Position numbers and translations under genes: made by a program. The notes beneath the pieces were generated by a model, which was not told where the DNA came from, ran no database searches, and was given only the letters and a program-made list of their open reading frames with translations. DNA of 64,000 bases, from positions 1 through 64,000 of the forward strand of contig CAMTWK010000034.1 in assembly GCA_947085425.1 (NCBI GenBank), read 5' to 3'. The DNA comes from UKL13-2 sp947085425. GTDB lineage: Bacteria > Pseudomonadota > Gammaproteobacteria > Burkholderiales > Usitatibacteraceae. This document shows positions 26,968 through 36,972 of the stretch, piece by piece. Numbering within the stretch: the first letter of the stretch is position 1; the number at the start of each line of letters is the position of its first letter.

Positions 26968-28188
26968 ATGAAAAGAACTATCAGTGCAGTCGGCGGCAAA
27001 ACTAAAATTCGTCTGCCGAAAGAAGCAGCCCGATTGGTCAGCCTGTGTGAGGCGGCCATTGCCGCCGGCAGTCGTGTGGAAGAACAATTCTGGATCGGTC
27101 AAGCCGATGAGTTGGCTGCGTTATTGATGGATCGCGGCAACGACGCCGCTATAGAATCCGCACTCGGCCACACACATAAACTCAACACGCCGGTGCACGA
27201 CGTGCTTGCCGCCACCTGCGAAGCTGCTGCCGAAGCATGTTTGTTGATCACCAATACCGCAACGGCCGACAGGGCACCGCGTCAAGCGCTGCTGATTTCC
27301 ATTCCACTCGTCGTCTGGTCAAAGTATCAAATCCCGGCAGGTCCCTTAACCAAAAGGACCATGGCACCGATTAGCAGCCATCTCCACGGCCACATTCTTG
27401 GCCCGGATGTATCGTTGTGCGTCAATCCATTTTTATATTCAATCGATCAGCTGCCGCGCGGTTTTGCCGACACCCGCAAGTTGCTGAAATTAATGGCAAC
27501 GGCCGCCGAACAAAAATTGCCCGCGCTGATTGATTACAGCAATCTCGCTGAAACTGCCGCCCTGCCGGCTGATGTGCGCTTTATCCTTGCCGCCGTGGTG
27601 GTGAACCAGGGTAACGCATTATTCCAGTGGCAGGAGACCGACGGCCCCGACAGCACGCCCACGCATCAGTCCTGCCATGAACAATGGAATAAGCAGACCC
27701 GCCCACTGCTGGCCGCAATATTACCCGGCTGCGAATTTGAATGTGGTTTGCCCAATGCATTTTTTAACAATTGCCGCGAATCCGATTTGCTGGTGAGACC
27801 ACGTACGCTGGCTTCGGTAATTGATGGCACCGCGACCATGCTTGATTTACCGGCCACCTCCATGGCTGCCGTAATCGCCGGTGTCGGCGACGGTCAGATC
27901 GACGAGTATCGTGTCAGCCTCACGCGTAAAAACCAAAATGAAGTTGTAAATGGCGTGGTTTGGCCGCTGTATGGTGAAGAAGACGACGACACCAATCCGG
28001 GTCCGCGTCAAACCATCGAAACCTTGTTAAAACAACATCATCTGTCGGAAATCACCTTGCTTGATGGCGTCCGCCCCCCGGAATTTTGTGATGATTGCGG
28101 TGCACCACTGTTTTACAACCACGATGGCGAAGCGGTACACGCCGAAATGCCGGAAGACGTTGACCATCCAAGCACGCATTACCATTAA
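26968..28188 (+). CDS. DUF2863-family protein
   Basis: A 406-residue protein whose order of blocks (a helical start with LVSLCEAAIAAGSRVEEQFW, then LLISIPLVVWSKYQIPAGPL and the tail with CDDCGAPLFYNHDGEAVHAE) fits DUF2863, a family I know from Burkholderiales. No enzyme activity is established. The C terminus carries a Cys-X2-Cys pair and a His-rich end (DVDHPSTHYH), which could bind a metal. No signal peptide or membrane helix is seen, so it is cytoplasmic. Confidence 0.75.
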   Translation: MKRTISAVGGKTKIRLPKEAARLVSLCEAAIAAGSRVEEQFWIGQADELAALLMDRGNDAAIESALGHTHKLNTPVHDVLAATCEAAAEACLLITNTATADRAPRQALLISIPLVVWSKYQIPAGPLTKRTMAPISSHLHGHILGPDVSLCVNPFLYSIDQLPRGFADTRKLLKLMATAAEQKLPALIDYSNLAETAALPADVRFILAAVVVNQGNALFQWQETDGPDSTPTHQSCHEQWNKQTRPLLAAILPGCEFECGLPNAFFNNCRESDLLVRPRTLASVIDGTATMLDLPATSMAAVIAGVGDGQIDEYRVSLTRKNQNEVVNGVVWPLYGEEDDDTNPGPRQTIETLLKQHHLSEITLLDGVRPPEFCDDCGAPLFYNHDGEAVHAEMPEDVDHPSTHYH

Positions 28189-28312
28189 CCGGAACTTTGG
28201 CTGATCTGATGGACGATGGCCATACATTTAAACCAATAAACTTTTTAACAATCAAGATTCTGCGGCAAGTGCCGATATTCAAATCTCGCGCCTAACTTAT
28301 TAGACTCTTTTA

Positions 28313-28828
28313 ATGCGGCTCTTTCTTGCACTCTGGCCGGACGACAATGTTCGCCTCGCTCTTGCGGCACAACGCCTGGAGATTGCGCGCGTGACCGGCG
28401 GCCGGCCGACCATGCCGGTGACCATGCACATGACCTTGGTTTTTGCCGGCAATGTGCCGTCGAGCCGCTTATTGGAATTCAAGCTGGCCAGCGCCCAGGT
28501 TCGCGCCCGACCGTTTACCTATGTCATCGATACAGCCGGATGTTTTGACAGCGCCGGTGTGGCCTGGTTGGCAAGCGCCACGCCACCCAAGGAGTTGTTT
28601 GATCTGCAATCGACGCTGTACCACACCATTGCCAACGCCGACTTTGATGTTGATGCACGCCGCTTTCGGCCACATATTACGGTGACCCGGCACATCGAAA
28701 ATTCTTTTGCACAACATGCCATTAACCCGACCCACTGGAAAATTGATCAATTCAGCTTGATCCAGGCCATACAAGACGGTCCGTCTGTTCGCTACGAGAC
28801 ATTGGGAACTTGGCCGTTAACCGGCTAA
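28313..28828 (+). CDS. thpR: RNA 2',3'-cyclic phosphodiesterase (2'-5' RNA ligase family)
   Basis: A 171-residue member of the 2H phosphoesterase superfamily. The two catalytic His-X-Thr motifs are visible: HMTLVFAGNV in the N-terminal half and HITVTRHI in the C-terminal half. The start MRLFLALWPD is typical of ThpR. Family members open 2',3'-cyclic phosphates on RNA ends or join tRNA halves in vitro. It is alone on the plus strand, ending 26 bp before a convergent gene, and no repeat-type terminator is seen in that gap. Confidence 0.9.
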   Translation: MRLFLALWPDDNVRLALAAQRLEIARVTGGRPTMPVTMHMTLVFAGNVPSSRLLEFKLASAQVRARPFTYVIDTAGCFDSAGVAWLASATPPKELFDLQSTLYHTIANADFDVDARRFRPHITVTRHIENSFAQHAINPTHWKIDQFSLIQAIQDGPSVRYETLGTWPLTG

Positions 28829-28854
28829 ACATGCCAACCGTAGCAATCGTGAGC

Positions 28855-29424
28855 CTATTTGGCCGCACCGGTTGAGGGTGGCGATTTAGGGGCCTGCATG
28901 CTGTCCAGCCACGGCTTCCAATCAATCGGGCCATCATCAAAACGTTTTTTCAGGTTTTTTAGTACCGCCGGCCAAGCCTTGACGAAATAGGCGTACGCCT
29001 TGTCCCATTCTTCGCCGTCGCCCCAGCCAACGTGATGCAACATGACATCGGTCAATTGATCCCCGCGCGCAATAAATCGCACAATCACCACCGTTCTTTG
29101 TTTGCGCACATTGGCCAGTGACGGCGGCGCGTTCCAGGTAAATGAAATCATTTTTTTATCCTGAATCGCCAAAAACCGCATATCGTCAGCACCGCGCGAC
29201 CCCACCGGCGCGGACGGCAACATATACACCTCAAACGCACCGTCCACTTTTGCGTCAATTTTTGCGTCAGGCGCAAAAAATGATTTGATGCCCTCTGTGG
29301 TGGTCCACGCATTCCAAACGTCGTTCACGCCCGCTTTGACCGTGACTTTTTCATTGATGGCCCGCTCCCCGGCGTGCGCTGACAAACAAAACATGACCAT
29401 TAAACACGACACAAAAATTTTCAT
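28855..29424 (-). CDS. Exported AHSA1/SRPBCC-family protein
   Basis: A 189-residue protein with a signal peptide (MKIFVSCLMVMFCLSAHAGE) and an AHSA1-like fold: VKAGVNDVWNAWTTTEGIKS, then FFAPDAKIDAKVDGAFEVYM and the final HVGWGDGEEWDKAYAYFVKA. The family binds hydrophobic molecules; an exported form suggests a periplasmic role, but no ligand is known. The ATG at 29424 overlaps the TGA of the aminotransferase gene (ATGA), so the frame that continues upstream is not used. The tail is Pro/Ala-rich. Confidence 0.8.
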   Translation of the reverse strand: MKIFVSCLMVMFCLSAHAGERAINEKVTVKAGVNDVWNAWTTTEGIKSFFAPDAKIDAKVDGAFEVYMLPSAPVGSRGADDMRFLAIQDKKMISFTWNAPPSLANVRKQRTVVIVRFIARGDQLTDVMLHHVGWGDGEEWDKAYAYFVKAWPAVLKNLKKRFDDGPIDWKPWLDSMQAPKSPPSTGAAK

Positions 29425-30602
29425 AACGCGCTCCTGATGACTGTAGCGAGCCGATCCACCGCGTGTTGCAAACGGTGAATCGGTTGGGTGTAGGCAATAC
29501 GAATATGTTTTTCCGGCGCGTTGCTGCCGAAGTCCCTGCCAGGTGTAATCGCGACATGCGCGTCTTCCAGAATACGGCGGCACAAGACAAAACTGTCATC
29601 GGCGATGGCGGAAACATCCGCGTAGAGATAAAACGCACCTTGCGGAACAACGGGAATTTTGAAGCCGAGTTGTTGCAAGGCCGGCAACAAAAAATCGCGC
29701 CGCCGATGCAACTCTTCACGGCGCGCTTCAAGAATGGCCAAGGTTTCAGGAGTAAATGCAGCGTGTGCCGCATATTGCGCCGGTGCCGATGGCGAGATAA
29801 ATAAATTTTGCGCGAGTGTTTCGACGTGGCGGATATAGGCGGTGGGCACCACCATCCAGCCGAGACGCCAACCGGTCATCTGAAAATATTTGGAAAAACT
29901 GTTGATGACAAATATATCTTCGGCGCCATCCAACGACAACGCGGTTGAAGGCGCGACGTCGTAGGTCAGCCCCTGATAAATTTCATCGACGATCAAAGTA
30001 CCACCACGTTTGACGGTGGCGTCATGAATCATTTGCAATTCATGGCGGGCAACAGTGGTGCCGGTGGGATTGGCGGGGGACGCCACCAATGTCGCCACAG
30101 ACCGCGGCGTCCAATGTTCCGCAATATGTTTGGCCGCCAATTGGTATTCGGTATCGGCGCCAACCGGAATAGTCAGAGGCACACCATCCATGGCACGCAC
30201 AAAATGACGGTTGCACGGATAACCCGGATCCGCCATCAACACTTCATCGCCCGCATTCAGCAGCACACCAAAAACCAGCATCAACGCCGCACTGGAGCCG
30301 GCGGTGATGACAATCCGTTCGGGGTCGATCACCACGCCGTATTTACTCGCGTAAAACCCGGCAATCAATTCACGCAATGACAACATGCCACGCGCCGAGG
30401 TGTAATTCATCGGTTTGGTGTCAAATGCGTGTTTGGCAGCATCAATAATCGGCTGCGGCGTGGCGAAATCCGGCTCACCGATCTCCATATGAATCACATC
30501 ATGGCCGAGACGTTCAAGCTCGCGGGCGCGGGTTTGAATTTCCATGACTTCAAATGGCGCAATGTAGGCCATGCGGCCGGCGATACGGGTTTTATTAATC
30601 AT
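29421..30602 (-). CDS. Class I/II pyridoxal-phosphate aminotransferase
   Basis: A 393-residue enzyme of fold type I. The PLP-binding Lys is in NSFSKYFQMTGWRLGW; other family blocks are HMEIGEPDFATP at the start, PANPTGTTV, the Asp in GGTLIVDEIYQGL and the substrate-binding Arg near the end (HIRIAYTQP). It resembles aspartate/alanine-type aminotransferases; the amino donor is not readable. The ATG at 30602 is chosen because it gives the usual N terminus; the frame extends into the helicase gene. It is 16 bp after that gene and overlaps the next. Confidence 0.9.
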   Translation of the reverse strand: MINKTRIAGRMAYIAPFEVMEIQTRARELERLGHDVIHMEIGEPDFATPQPIIDAAKHAFDTKPMNYTSARGMLSLRELIAGFYASKYGVVIDPERIVITAGSSAALMLVFGVLLNAGDEVLMADPGYPCNRHFVRAMDGVPLTIPVGADTEYQLAAKHIAEHWTPRSVATLVASPANPTGTTVARHELQMIHDATVKRGGTLIVDEIYQGLTYDVAPSTALSLDGAEDIFVINSFSKYFQMTGWRLGWMVVPTAYIRHVETLAQNLFISPSAPAQYAAHAAFTPETLAILEARREELHRRRDFLLPALQQLGFKIPVVPQGAFYLYADVSAIADDSFVLCRRILEDAHVAITPGRDFGSNAPEKHIRIAYTQPIHRLQHAVDRLATVIRSAL

Positions 30603-30618
30603 TGTGTGATCGCGATGG

Positions 30619-33600
30619 TTATAACGATTTTTCCAACAGTTCCCACATTTTACCGACTCGTTTGACACTCACCGGCATGGGCGTGCGCAACTCCTGCGCA
30701 AACAATCCCACCCGCAATTCCTCCACCGCCCAGCGATATTCCTGCACCGCCGGCAATAACGATTCGGCTGCGCCGAGATAGCGCTGCCACAACGGGCGAA
30801 TTTGTTTGAAACTCTCCAGATCCCGTTCCATGGCACCTTGCCGCGCTTTATTCAGCCGCATCAGTATTGCTTTTAAATAACGCGGATAAAACAACAACTG
30901 TGACGATGGAACTGCCCGTAAGAAACGGGCTGCAAACAAGTTGTCGAGTTGCTCGTCGACATCCGGGCCGATATGCTCCCAGCCTTTTACATACCGTTCA
31001 TTACACAGTTTGCGGACTTCCGCCACCAGCGTCAGCGCTTCGTCGATGGCCGCAACAATCGCACCGGTCCGGATGACCAATTGCGCCTTGCCATTGGCGA
31101 TTTTCTGCTCGAATGTTTTGAGATCACGCACGTCATCGGCTTCAATTTGCCCGTCATCAACGAATGTGGCGCGTAAGCCGGCAAATAGCAGCTCTTGCCG
31201 CAACGCTTCCTGCGCATGGTTTTTGGCATCCGGGAAAAAACTTGAATATTGAAACGCCGCCACCGGCGACACCTTGATGCCACGCTCACAGGACTTGACA
31301 TGATCCGACAGCGTCAAGGCAAAAAGCCTTGTCAGACCTTGTGTTTGCGCCATTTTTGCCTGAAGAGGCTCGTCAAATATGACTATTGATACGCTTCCAC
31401 CCTTGTCGACAAACGCCGGAAAACCACCGTAACGTATGGCATTGCGCTCAAAGTTAATGGTCGCGGGCAAGTCCGGCTGATCCGCCGGCCACGCTGTTAA
31501 TCCGTCCTGCTCCATGCGGTTTCGATGTAATGTCGAAAACACCGTTTTGGATTTATCGGCAAATTCGGCGCGCAAGACTGCGAAGTCGCGCGACATGGCA
31601 AGTTCTTTGCCGTCGGCATCAACGATCCGAAAATTCATGTGTAAATGGGTCGCCACCCGACCGGCAGAAGGTGCCACATCCCACGCGTCCTTTGGCACCT
31701 CGATATTTTTTGCCTTGCGCAAAAATTGGCTGATGACGTCAATCAACGGCTCGTCAGCCATCGACAAATCATGCATGCCCGGACGATTGGTGACAAAGGT
31801 GATGAAGTCACTCACCGTCTCCGGCACCGGCACCAGGGCGCTACGAATACGCTGCGGCAAAGATTTGAAATACGCCTGCACCTTTTCGCGCAACATGCCC
31901 ATGGTTAACCACTCAAAACGCGCGGCATTGACTTGATTGAACACCGACACCGGTAACGTCACTGTGACACCATCCATCGGGTGGGTGGGCTCAAACCGAT
32001 ATTGCAATGGGTAGGCCGCCCCTTTATGTTTGAGTGTTTTTGGATAGAGGTCAAAGGTAATGTCGTCTGCACCACGGCGCATCAATTGTTCACGGGTAAA
32101 TTCAAGCGTGGTTGGCTTGGACTTTTCCGTATCCTTGCGCCAGCGTTCAAACGCCACCATGGTGACGATGTCGGCGGGAATCACACTGTCGTACAACTGG
32201 TACATATCTTCATCATCGACCAACACATCCTGCCGCCGCGCCTTGGCCTCGATGTCTTCAATTTCATCAATCAATCGCAAATTCATTTTCAGGAATTTGC
32301 CGTGGGTATCGACCTCGCCCGCGACCAAACCCTGGCGGATAAATATTTCCCGCGCTTCTTTGGGGTTGATGCTGCCGTAGTGAACACGCCGACGGGCATT
32401 GATCACCAAACCATAAAGCGACACCGTTTCAAACGCCACCACCTGGCCTGATTTGCGTTCCCAATGTGGATCGTAGTGCGAGCGTGTCAGCAAATGGTCG
32501 GCCAGTTGTTCGATCCACTCCGGCTCGATGGTGGCGATGGTGCGGGCATAAATCCTTGTGGTTTCGGTCAGCTCGGCGGCCATCAGCCATTTCATGCGTT
32601 CTTTTTTTTGCGCAGCATGGTCGCGGGTGCGTTTTGGCAAATGAAATTTAACCGCGCGTGGTGCCAGATAATCGTGGCCGTCAATCGACTTGGTGCCGAC
32701 GTTGGTGATCAAACCGGTCAGTAGGGCGCGGTGAATTTGTTCGTAACGCGGGCCATAAAATTTGCCGGCGGATTTGGCGGCCTCGGCACCGCCAGCGCGC
32801 TTGATTGCCGCGGCAGCTTCAGCCGATGGTTTATCAACAACAGGTGCCGCACCAGTATGCATACCGAGTGAGCCGCACAATTCAGCCAACTGCGAATGCA
32901 CATCGCGCCATTCGCGCATGCGCATCGGCGACAGAAAATTTTCCCGCAACTGAATGTCGAGCTTGCGATGTGATTGTTTATGTTTGATGGCCTCGTGATA
33001 AAAATGCCATAAATTAACATAGGCCAAAAATTCCGATTGTGGATGGGCAAATTTTTCATGCGCCGCCAGATGCTGTTCCTGTTTATCCATCGGCCTGTCA
33101 CGCGGGTCCTGCACGGTCAGCGCCGAAGCGATCATCAACACTTCGCCCAAACAACCTTCCTTTTCAGCGGCGATCAACATACGCGCGATGGCCGGATCCA
33201 CCGGAAACTTGGCGAGTTTCCAGCCGAGTGGCGAAATGTTTTTGGCCTCATCCACCGCGCCCAACTCAAACAGCTGCCGGTAACCATCTTCGATCATGCG
33301 CGGGCTGGGCGGCTCGACAAACGGGAAATTGGCGACGTCTCCCAGGTCAAGCGCTTTCATGCGCAGAATCACACTGGCGAGCGAGGTGCGCAAAATCTCC
33401 GGGGTGGTGAATGGCGGTCGCGCGATAAAGTTGTCTTCGCTGTACAGACGGATACAAATGCCCGCCGACACCCGGCCGCAGCGCCCGGATCGTTGTTGTG
33501 CCGATGCCTGTGAAATAGGCTCGATTAGTAACATGTCAATTTTTTGCCGCGGACTGTAACGATGCACCCGCGCCACACCGGTATCGACCACATAACGGAT

Positions 33601-34713
33601 GCCGGGTACCGTTAGCGATGTTTCAGCGACGTTGGTGGCAAGCACTATCCGCCGTCGATTGGACGTCGACGGCGCAAAAATACGATCCTGTTCCGAATTG
33701 GAAAGCCGCGAAAACAGCGGCAACACTTCCGTGTGTTGTGGATGATGTTTGCGCAGCGCCTCGGCGGTATCGCGAATTTCCCGCTCGCCCGGCAAAAACA
33801 CCAACACATCCCCCTCGTGGGTCTCACGAAAAATTTCATCAATCGCGTGGGTGACCGCATCCTCTATTTCGACCGCGTCATCACTGTCATCGAGAAAATG
33901 TTCGGGGCGATAACGCACTTCCACCGGATAGGTGCGGCCGGACACTTCGATAATCGGCGCACCGTCAAAGTGTTTGGAAAATCGCTGCGGATCAATGGTG
34001 GCCGAGGTGACGATGATTTTGAGATCGGGCCGTTTCGCCATCAACTGTTTGATGTAGCCCAGCAAAAAGTCAATGTTCAGGCTGCGCTCGTGCGCCTCGT
34101 CAATAATGATCGTGTCATACGCCAACAAATTCCGGTCGCTATGGGTTTCGGCCAGCAAAATACCATCGGTCATGACTTTGACAAAGGTGTCGTCGGTGGT
34201 TTTGTCGTTAAAACGAATTTTGTAACCAACGGTATGCTGGCCGGATTGTTTTAACTCATGCGCCAGTCGCGTGGCCAGCGTGCGTGCGGCAATCCGACGC
34301 GGCTGCGTACAACCAATCATGCCGTTTATGCCGCGCCCCAACTCCAGACAAATTTTCGGAAGCTGGGTGGTTTTGCCCGAGCCGGTTTCACCACAGACAA
34401 TCACCACTTGGTGATCTTGAATCAGCTTGGCAATTTCGGCGCGTTTTTCGGCGATGGGCAACGCATCGTCAAAAGCCGGGCTCGCCACCTCGGCGTGGCG
34501 GGCGCGGCGGTGTGTGGCACGCGCCATCGCGGCGACTTTTAAATCCGCCAGCTGTTTATCAACCTGACCAATCTGTTCGACTGATTTTTTGGCGCGTGAC
34601 CAGTCGCGGCGTTTTTTTTCGAGCGCAAACAGCCGACCCCGATCGGCCAACAACAAATCGTTTGGGTCGAATGCGGGCGCTGACAATGGTGATGACTTGG
34701 ATGGCTGAGACAT
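30619..34713 (-). CDS. hrpA: ATP-dependent RNA helicase HrpA, DEAH family
   Basis: A 1364-residue helicase, a little longer than E. coli HrpA (about 1300). After a Lys/Arg-rich N terminus come the helicase motifs: Walker A GETGSGKTTQLPKI, DEAH in IIIDEAHERSLNID, the SAT motif (IIVTSATIDP), TNVAETSLTVPGIRYV and the arginine fingers in QQRSGRCGRVSAG. The helicase-associated domain and a long C-terminal DUF3418-type domain follow. HrpA unwinds RNA and resolves stalled ribosomes. I prefer the ATG at 34713 (MSQPSK) with GGCGG upstream; MAVM at 34722 is possible. It lies upstream of the aminotransferase on one strand. Confidence 0.95.
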   Translation of the reverse strand: MSQPSKSSPLSAPAFDPNDLLLADRGRLFALEKKRRDWSRAKKSVEQIGQVDKQLADLKVAAMARATHRRARHAEVASPAFDDALPIAEKRAEIAKLIQDHQVVIVCGETGSGKTTQLPKICLELGRGINGMIGCTQPRRIAARTLATRLAHELKQSGQHTVGYKIRFNDKTTDDTFVKVMTDGILLAETHSDRNLLAYDTIIIDEAHERSLNIDFLLGYIKQLMAKRPDLKIIVTSATIDPQRFSKHFDGAPIIEVSGRTYPVEVRYRPEHFLDDSDDAVEIEDAVTHAIDEIFRETHEGDVLVFLPGEREIRDTAEALRKHHPQHTEVLPLFSRLSNSEQDRIFAPSTSNRRRIVLATNVAETSLTVPGIRYVVDTGVARVHRYSPRQKIDMLLIEPISQASAQQRSGRCGRVSAGICIRLYSEDNFIARPPFTTPEILRTSLASVILRMKALDLGDVANFPFVEPPSPRMIEDGYRQLFELGAVDEAKNISPLGWKLAKFPVDPAIARMLIAAEKEGCLGEVLMIASALTVQDPRDRPMDKQEQHLAAHEKFAHPQSEFLAYVNLWHFYHEAIKHKQSHRKLDIQLRENFLSPMRMREWRDVHSQLAELCGSLGMHTGAAPVVDKPSAEAAAAIKRAGGAEAAKSAGKFYGPRYEQIHRALLTGLITNVGTKSIDGHDYLAPRAVKFHLPKRTRDHAAQKKERMKWLMAAELTETTRIYARTIATIEPEWIEQLADHLLTRSHYDPHWERKSGQVVAFETVSLYGLVINARRRVHYGSINPKEAREIFIRQGLVAGEVDTHGKFLKMNLRLIDEIEDIEAKARRQDVLVDDEDMYQLYDSVIPADIVTMVAFERWRKDTEKSKPTTLEFTREQLMRRGADDITFDLYPKTLKHKGAAYPLQYRFEPTHPMDGVTVTLPVSVFNQVNAARFEWLTMGMLREKVQAYFKSLPQRIRSALVPVPETVSDFITFVTNRPGMHDLSMADEPLIDVISQFLRKAKNIEVPKDAWDVAPSAGRVATHLHMNFRIVDADGKELAMSRDFAVLRAEFADKSKTVFSTLHRNRMEQDGLTAWPADQPDLPATINFERNAIRYGGFPAFVDKGGSVSIVIFDEPLQAKMAQTQGLTRLFALTLSDHVKSCERGIKVSPVAAFQYSSFFPDAKNHAQEALRQELLFAGLRATFVDDGQIEADDVRDLKTFEQKIANGKAQLVIRTGAIVAAIDEALTLVAEVRKLCNERYVKGWEHIGPDVDEQLDNLFAARFLRAVPSSQLLFYPRYLKAILMRLNKARQGAMERDLESFKQIRPLWQRYLGAAESLLPAVQEYRWAVEELRVGLFAQELRTPMPVSVKRVGKMWELLEKSL

Positions 34714-34821
34714 AACCGCCATTTTACGCGGAGGTGCCGCCAATCCTCACAATGGAATATCCGCAGTGCAGCGGTTAACTTGTGCCGCCGCCTTTAGATG
34801 AACCGCAATGTTTCCCCGACG

Positions 34822-36630
34822 TTAAATCGCCACCGTGCGCGCCAGTAGCCACGCCTTGGCATCGCCCTCAACGTGTGGCAATAAACGTCGCGCGACCTCG
34901 GCGTGATAAGTATTCAGCCAGTCGATTTCATCGGCACGCAGCAGTGATTGATTAATGAGGCGGGTGTCAATCGGGCACAGAGTGAGGGTTTCAAATTTCA
35001 GGAAGTCACCAAAACCCTCGTTACCCGCCGGCACATTCAGCACCAGATTTTCGGTGCGCATGCCCCATTTGCCGTCGCGGTACAGGCCTGGCTCAATGGA
35101 AGTAATCATGCCGGCCTCCATCGCTGTGTGTGGCTCGGGCATATTCTGGCTGATGGTTTGTGGGCCTTCGTGCACATTCATGAAATATCCAACCCCGTGG
35201 CCGGTGCCGTGGCCGTAATCAAATCCCGCCGCCCAGATCGGCGCGCGGGCAATGGCATCGAGATACGGCGACTTCACCCCTTGTGGAAATTTTGCGGTGG
35301 ACAAGGCAATCACGCCTTTGAGCACCAGGGTGTAGTCGCGCTGTTGTTCGGCGCTAAATTTGCCGATCGGCCAGACACGGGTGATGTCGGTGGTGCCGCC
35401 CAGATACTGGCCACCAGAGTCAATCAACAAAATACCGTCGCCTTCAATCACCGCAGCAGTTTTTGCCTCTGCACGATAGTGATTCAAAGCGCCATTGGCA
35501 TTAAATCCGGCAATGGTGGCAAAACTGCGGCTGACAAAACCCACCCGCCTGGCACGCGCGGCAGTCAGGCGTTCGTCGATAGTGACCTCGGTGATGCGCT
35601 CGTTGCCCAACGCACTTTCGAACCACGCATAAAATTCCGCCATGGCGGCACCATCCTGCTCCATGACATCGCGCACGTGTGCGGCTTCATCGGCGGTCTT
35701 GCGCGACTTGGCAAATGTGGTCGGATTGACCGCTTCGACAACATGCACGCCCGGCGCAATGCCGTTGCGCGTATGGTGGGTGACGCGACGTGGATCGAGC
35801 AGTAATGTTTGACCGGATTCAATTGCCGCCAGCGCCGAAGCAAATTGATCGTAATGTTTCACCCGCACCCCATCGGCTGCGAGTGCCGACACAATCGCCT
35901 CTGGCAATTTGCCGGGCATCACAAACAGCGTGGCGTCATCTTGCCCAACCAACACATGCGCCACAAACACCGGATTAAAACTGACATCGCTGCCACGCAA
36001 ATTAAGCAGGTAGGCGATATCGTCGAGGGTCGACAAAATGTGCCAGTGTGCGCCTGCCCTGGTCATCGCCGTGCGGGTGGCGGCCAGCTTGTCGGCGCGG
36101 GTGATGACGGCATAAGGCGCGTGGTGCACATAAATCGGCGCGTTTGGCAGTGTTGGACGATCTGGCCAAACCAAGTCGAGCAAATCCAAATCGGTGCGAA
36201 GGTTAATGCCGCCAGATTCCAATGCCGCAGACAACATGCGGCTGGCCCCCAGACCAATCACCGCGCCATCCACCGCCACTGTTTTGCCGGCGGCCACATT
36301 GGCGGCCAGCCAATCAATATGCTCAATACTGGCGCTGGTGCGCAGTCGGAATAGCGTCACCCCGGAGCCGGCCAACTCAGCCTCCGCCTGCAGCCAATAA
36401 CGACTGTCGGCAAACAGCATGGCGTGATCAAGCGTCACAATCAAGGTGCCCATCGAGCCGGTGAAGCCGGACAACCATTCGCGGCTTTTCCAACGCGCCG
36501 GCAAATATTCAGAAAGGTGCGGGTCGCTGGACGGAATCAACACTGCGTCGATGGCACCACGACGCATGGCGGCGCGCATGCCATCAACTCGCACACGGAA
36601 AATTGAGACGGCATTCAGGTTGGTGTCCAT
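34822..36630 (-). CDS. M24-family aminopeptidase P (Xaa-Pro aminopeptidase)
   Basis: A 602-residue metallopeptidase with the long three-domain layout of cytosolic aminopeptidase P: two creatinase-like N-terminal domains (FTGSMGTLIVTLDHAMLFAD, later DDIAYLLNLRGSDVSFNPVF) and the catalytic pita-bread domain. The five metal ligands can be seen: two Asp in LIDSGGQYLGGTTDITRVW, His in GTGHGVGYFMNVHEGP, Glu in TSIEPGLYRD and Glu in MRTENLVLNV. It cuts N-terminal residues next to proline. A GGAG nine bases before the ATG at 36630 sets the start. It stands 108 bp from hrpA on the same strand. Confidence 0.92.
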   Translation of the reverse strand: MDTNLNAVSIFRVRVDGMRAAMRRGAIDAVLIPSSDPHLSEYLPARWKSREWLSGFTGSMGTLIVTLDHAMLFADSRYWLQAEAELAGSGVTLFRLRTSASIEHIDWLAANVAAGKTVAVDGAVIGLGASRMLSAALESGGINLRTDLDLLDLVWPDRPTLPNAPIYVHHAPYAVITRADKLAATRTAMTRAGAHWHILSTLDDIAYLLNLRGSDVSFNPVFVAHVLVGQDDATLFVMPGKLPEAIVSALAADGVRVKHYDQFASALAAIESGQTLLLDPRRVTHHTRNGIAPGVHVVEAVNPTTFAKSRKTADEAAHVRDVMEQDGAAMAEFYAWFESALGNERITEVTIDERLTAARARRVGFVSRSFATIAGFNANGALNHYRAEAKTAAVIEGDGILLIDSGGQYLGGTTDITRVWPIGKFSAEQQRDYTLVLKGVIALSTAKFPQGVKSPYLDAIARAPIWAAGFDYGHGTGHGVGYFMNVHEGPQTISQNMPEPHTAMEAGMITSIEPGLYRDGKWGMRTENLVLNVPAGNEGFGDFLKFETLTLCPIDTRLINQSLLRADEIDWLNTYHAEVARRLLPHVEGDAKAWLLARTVAI

Positions 36631-36972
36631 GCGATTACTCCAGGAAAAAGATTTGAACGGATTGGCCATAAATTTTTATCGCGAAAATACCAACATTTGT
36701 GCACGAGCCTTACCGCCAATGCGGGAATTTTCGCACATCCGATCCATTCGGCCCAGACTGTGTATGGCCATTGACCGGGCGGTTTGTGCCCTGAGGTGCG
36801 CGCCACCACAGATTGGCCACGGTGGTATTTTCATGCGGAAAATTCTGCTGGAATTTATTGCAACAAAACCCATCACGATTTTCCCGCCGCTATACTCTCA
36901 GGCATTGATGATCAACCTGCGTCGGTGCCATAGATTGGCTTGCACCGAGGGTAATTTTGGAATTGACCGACG
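36631..36972. promoter_or_regulatory. Divergent intergenic region before the barrel protein gene
   Basis: A 342 bp gap without a supported gene; small frames here lack ribosome sites. A TATACT box at about 36891-36896 is a possible -10 for the barrel gene, but no good -35 lies at the right distance. Nothing else repeated or palindromic was seen. Confidence 0.35.
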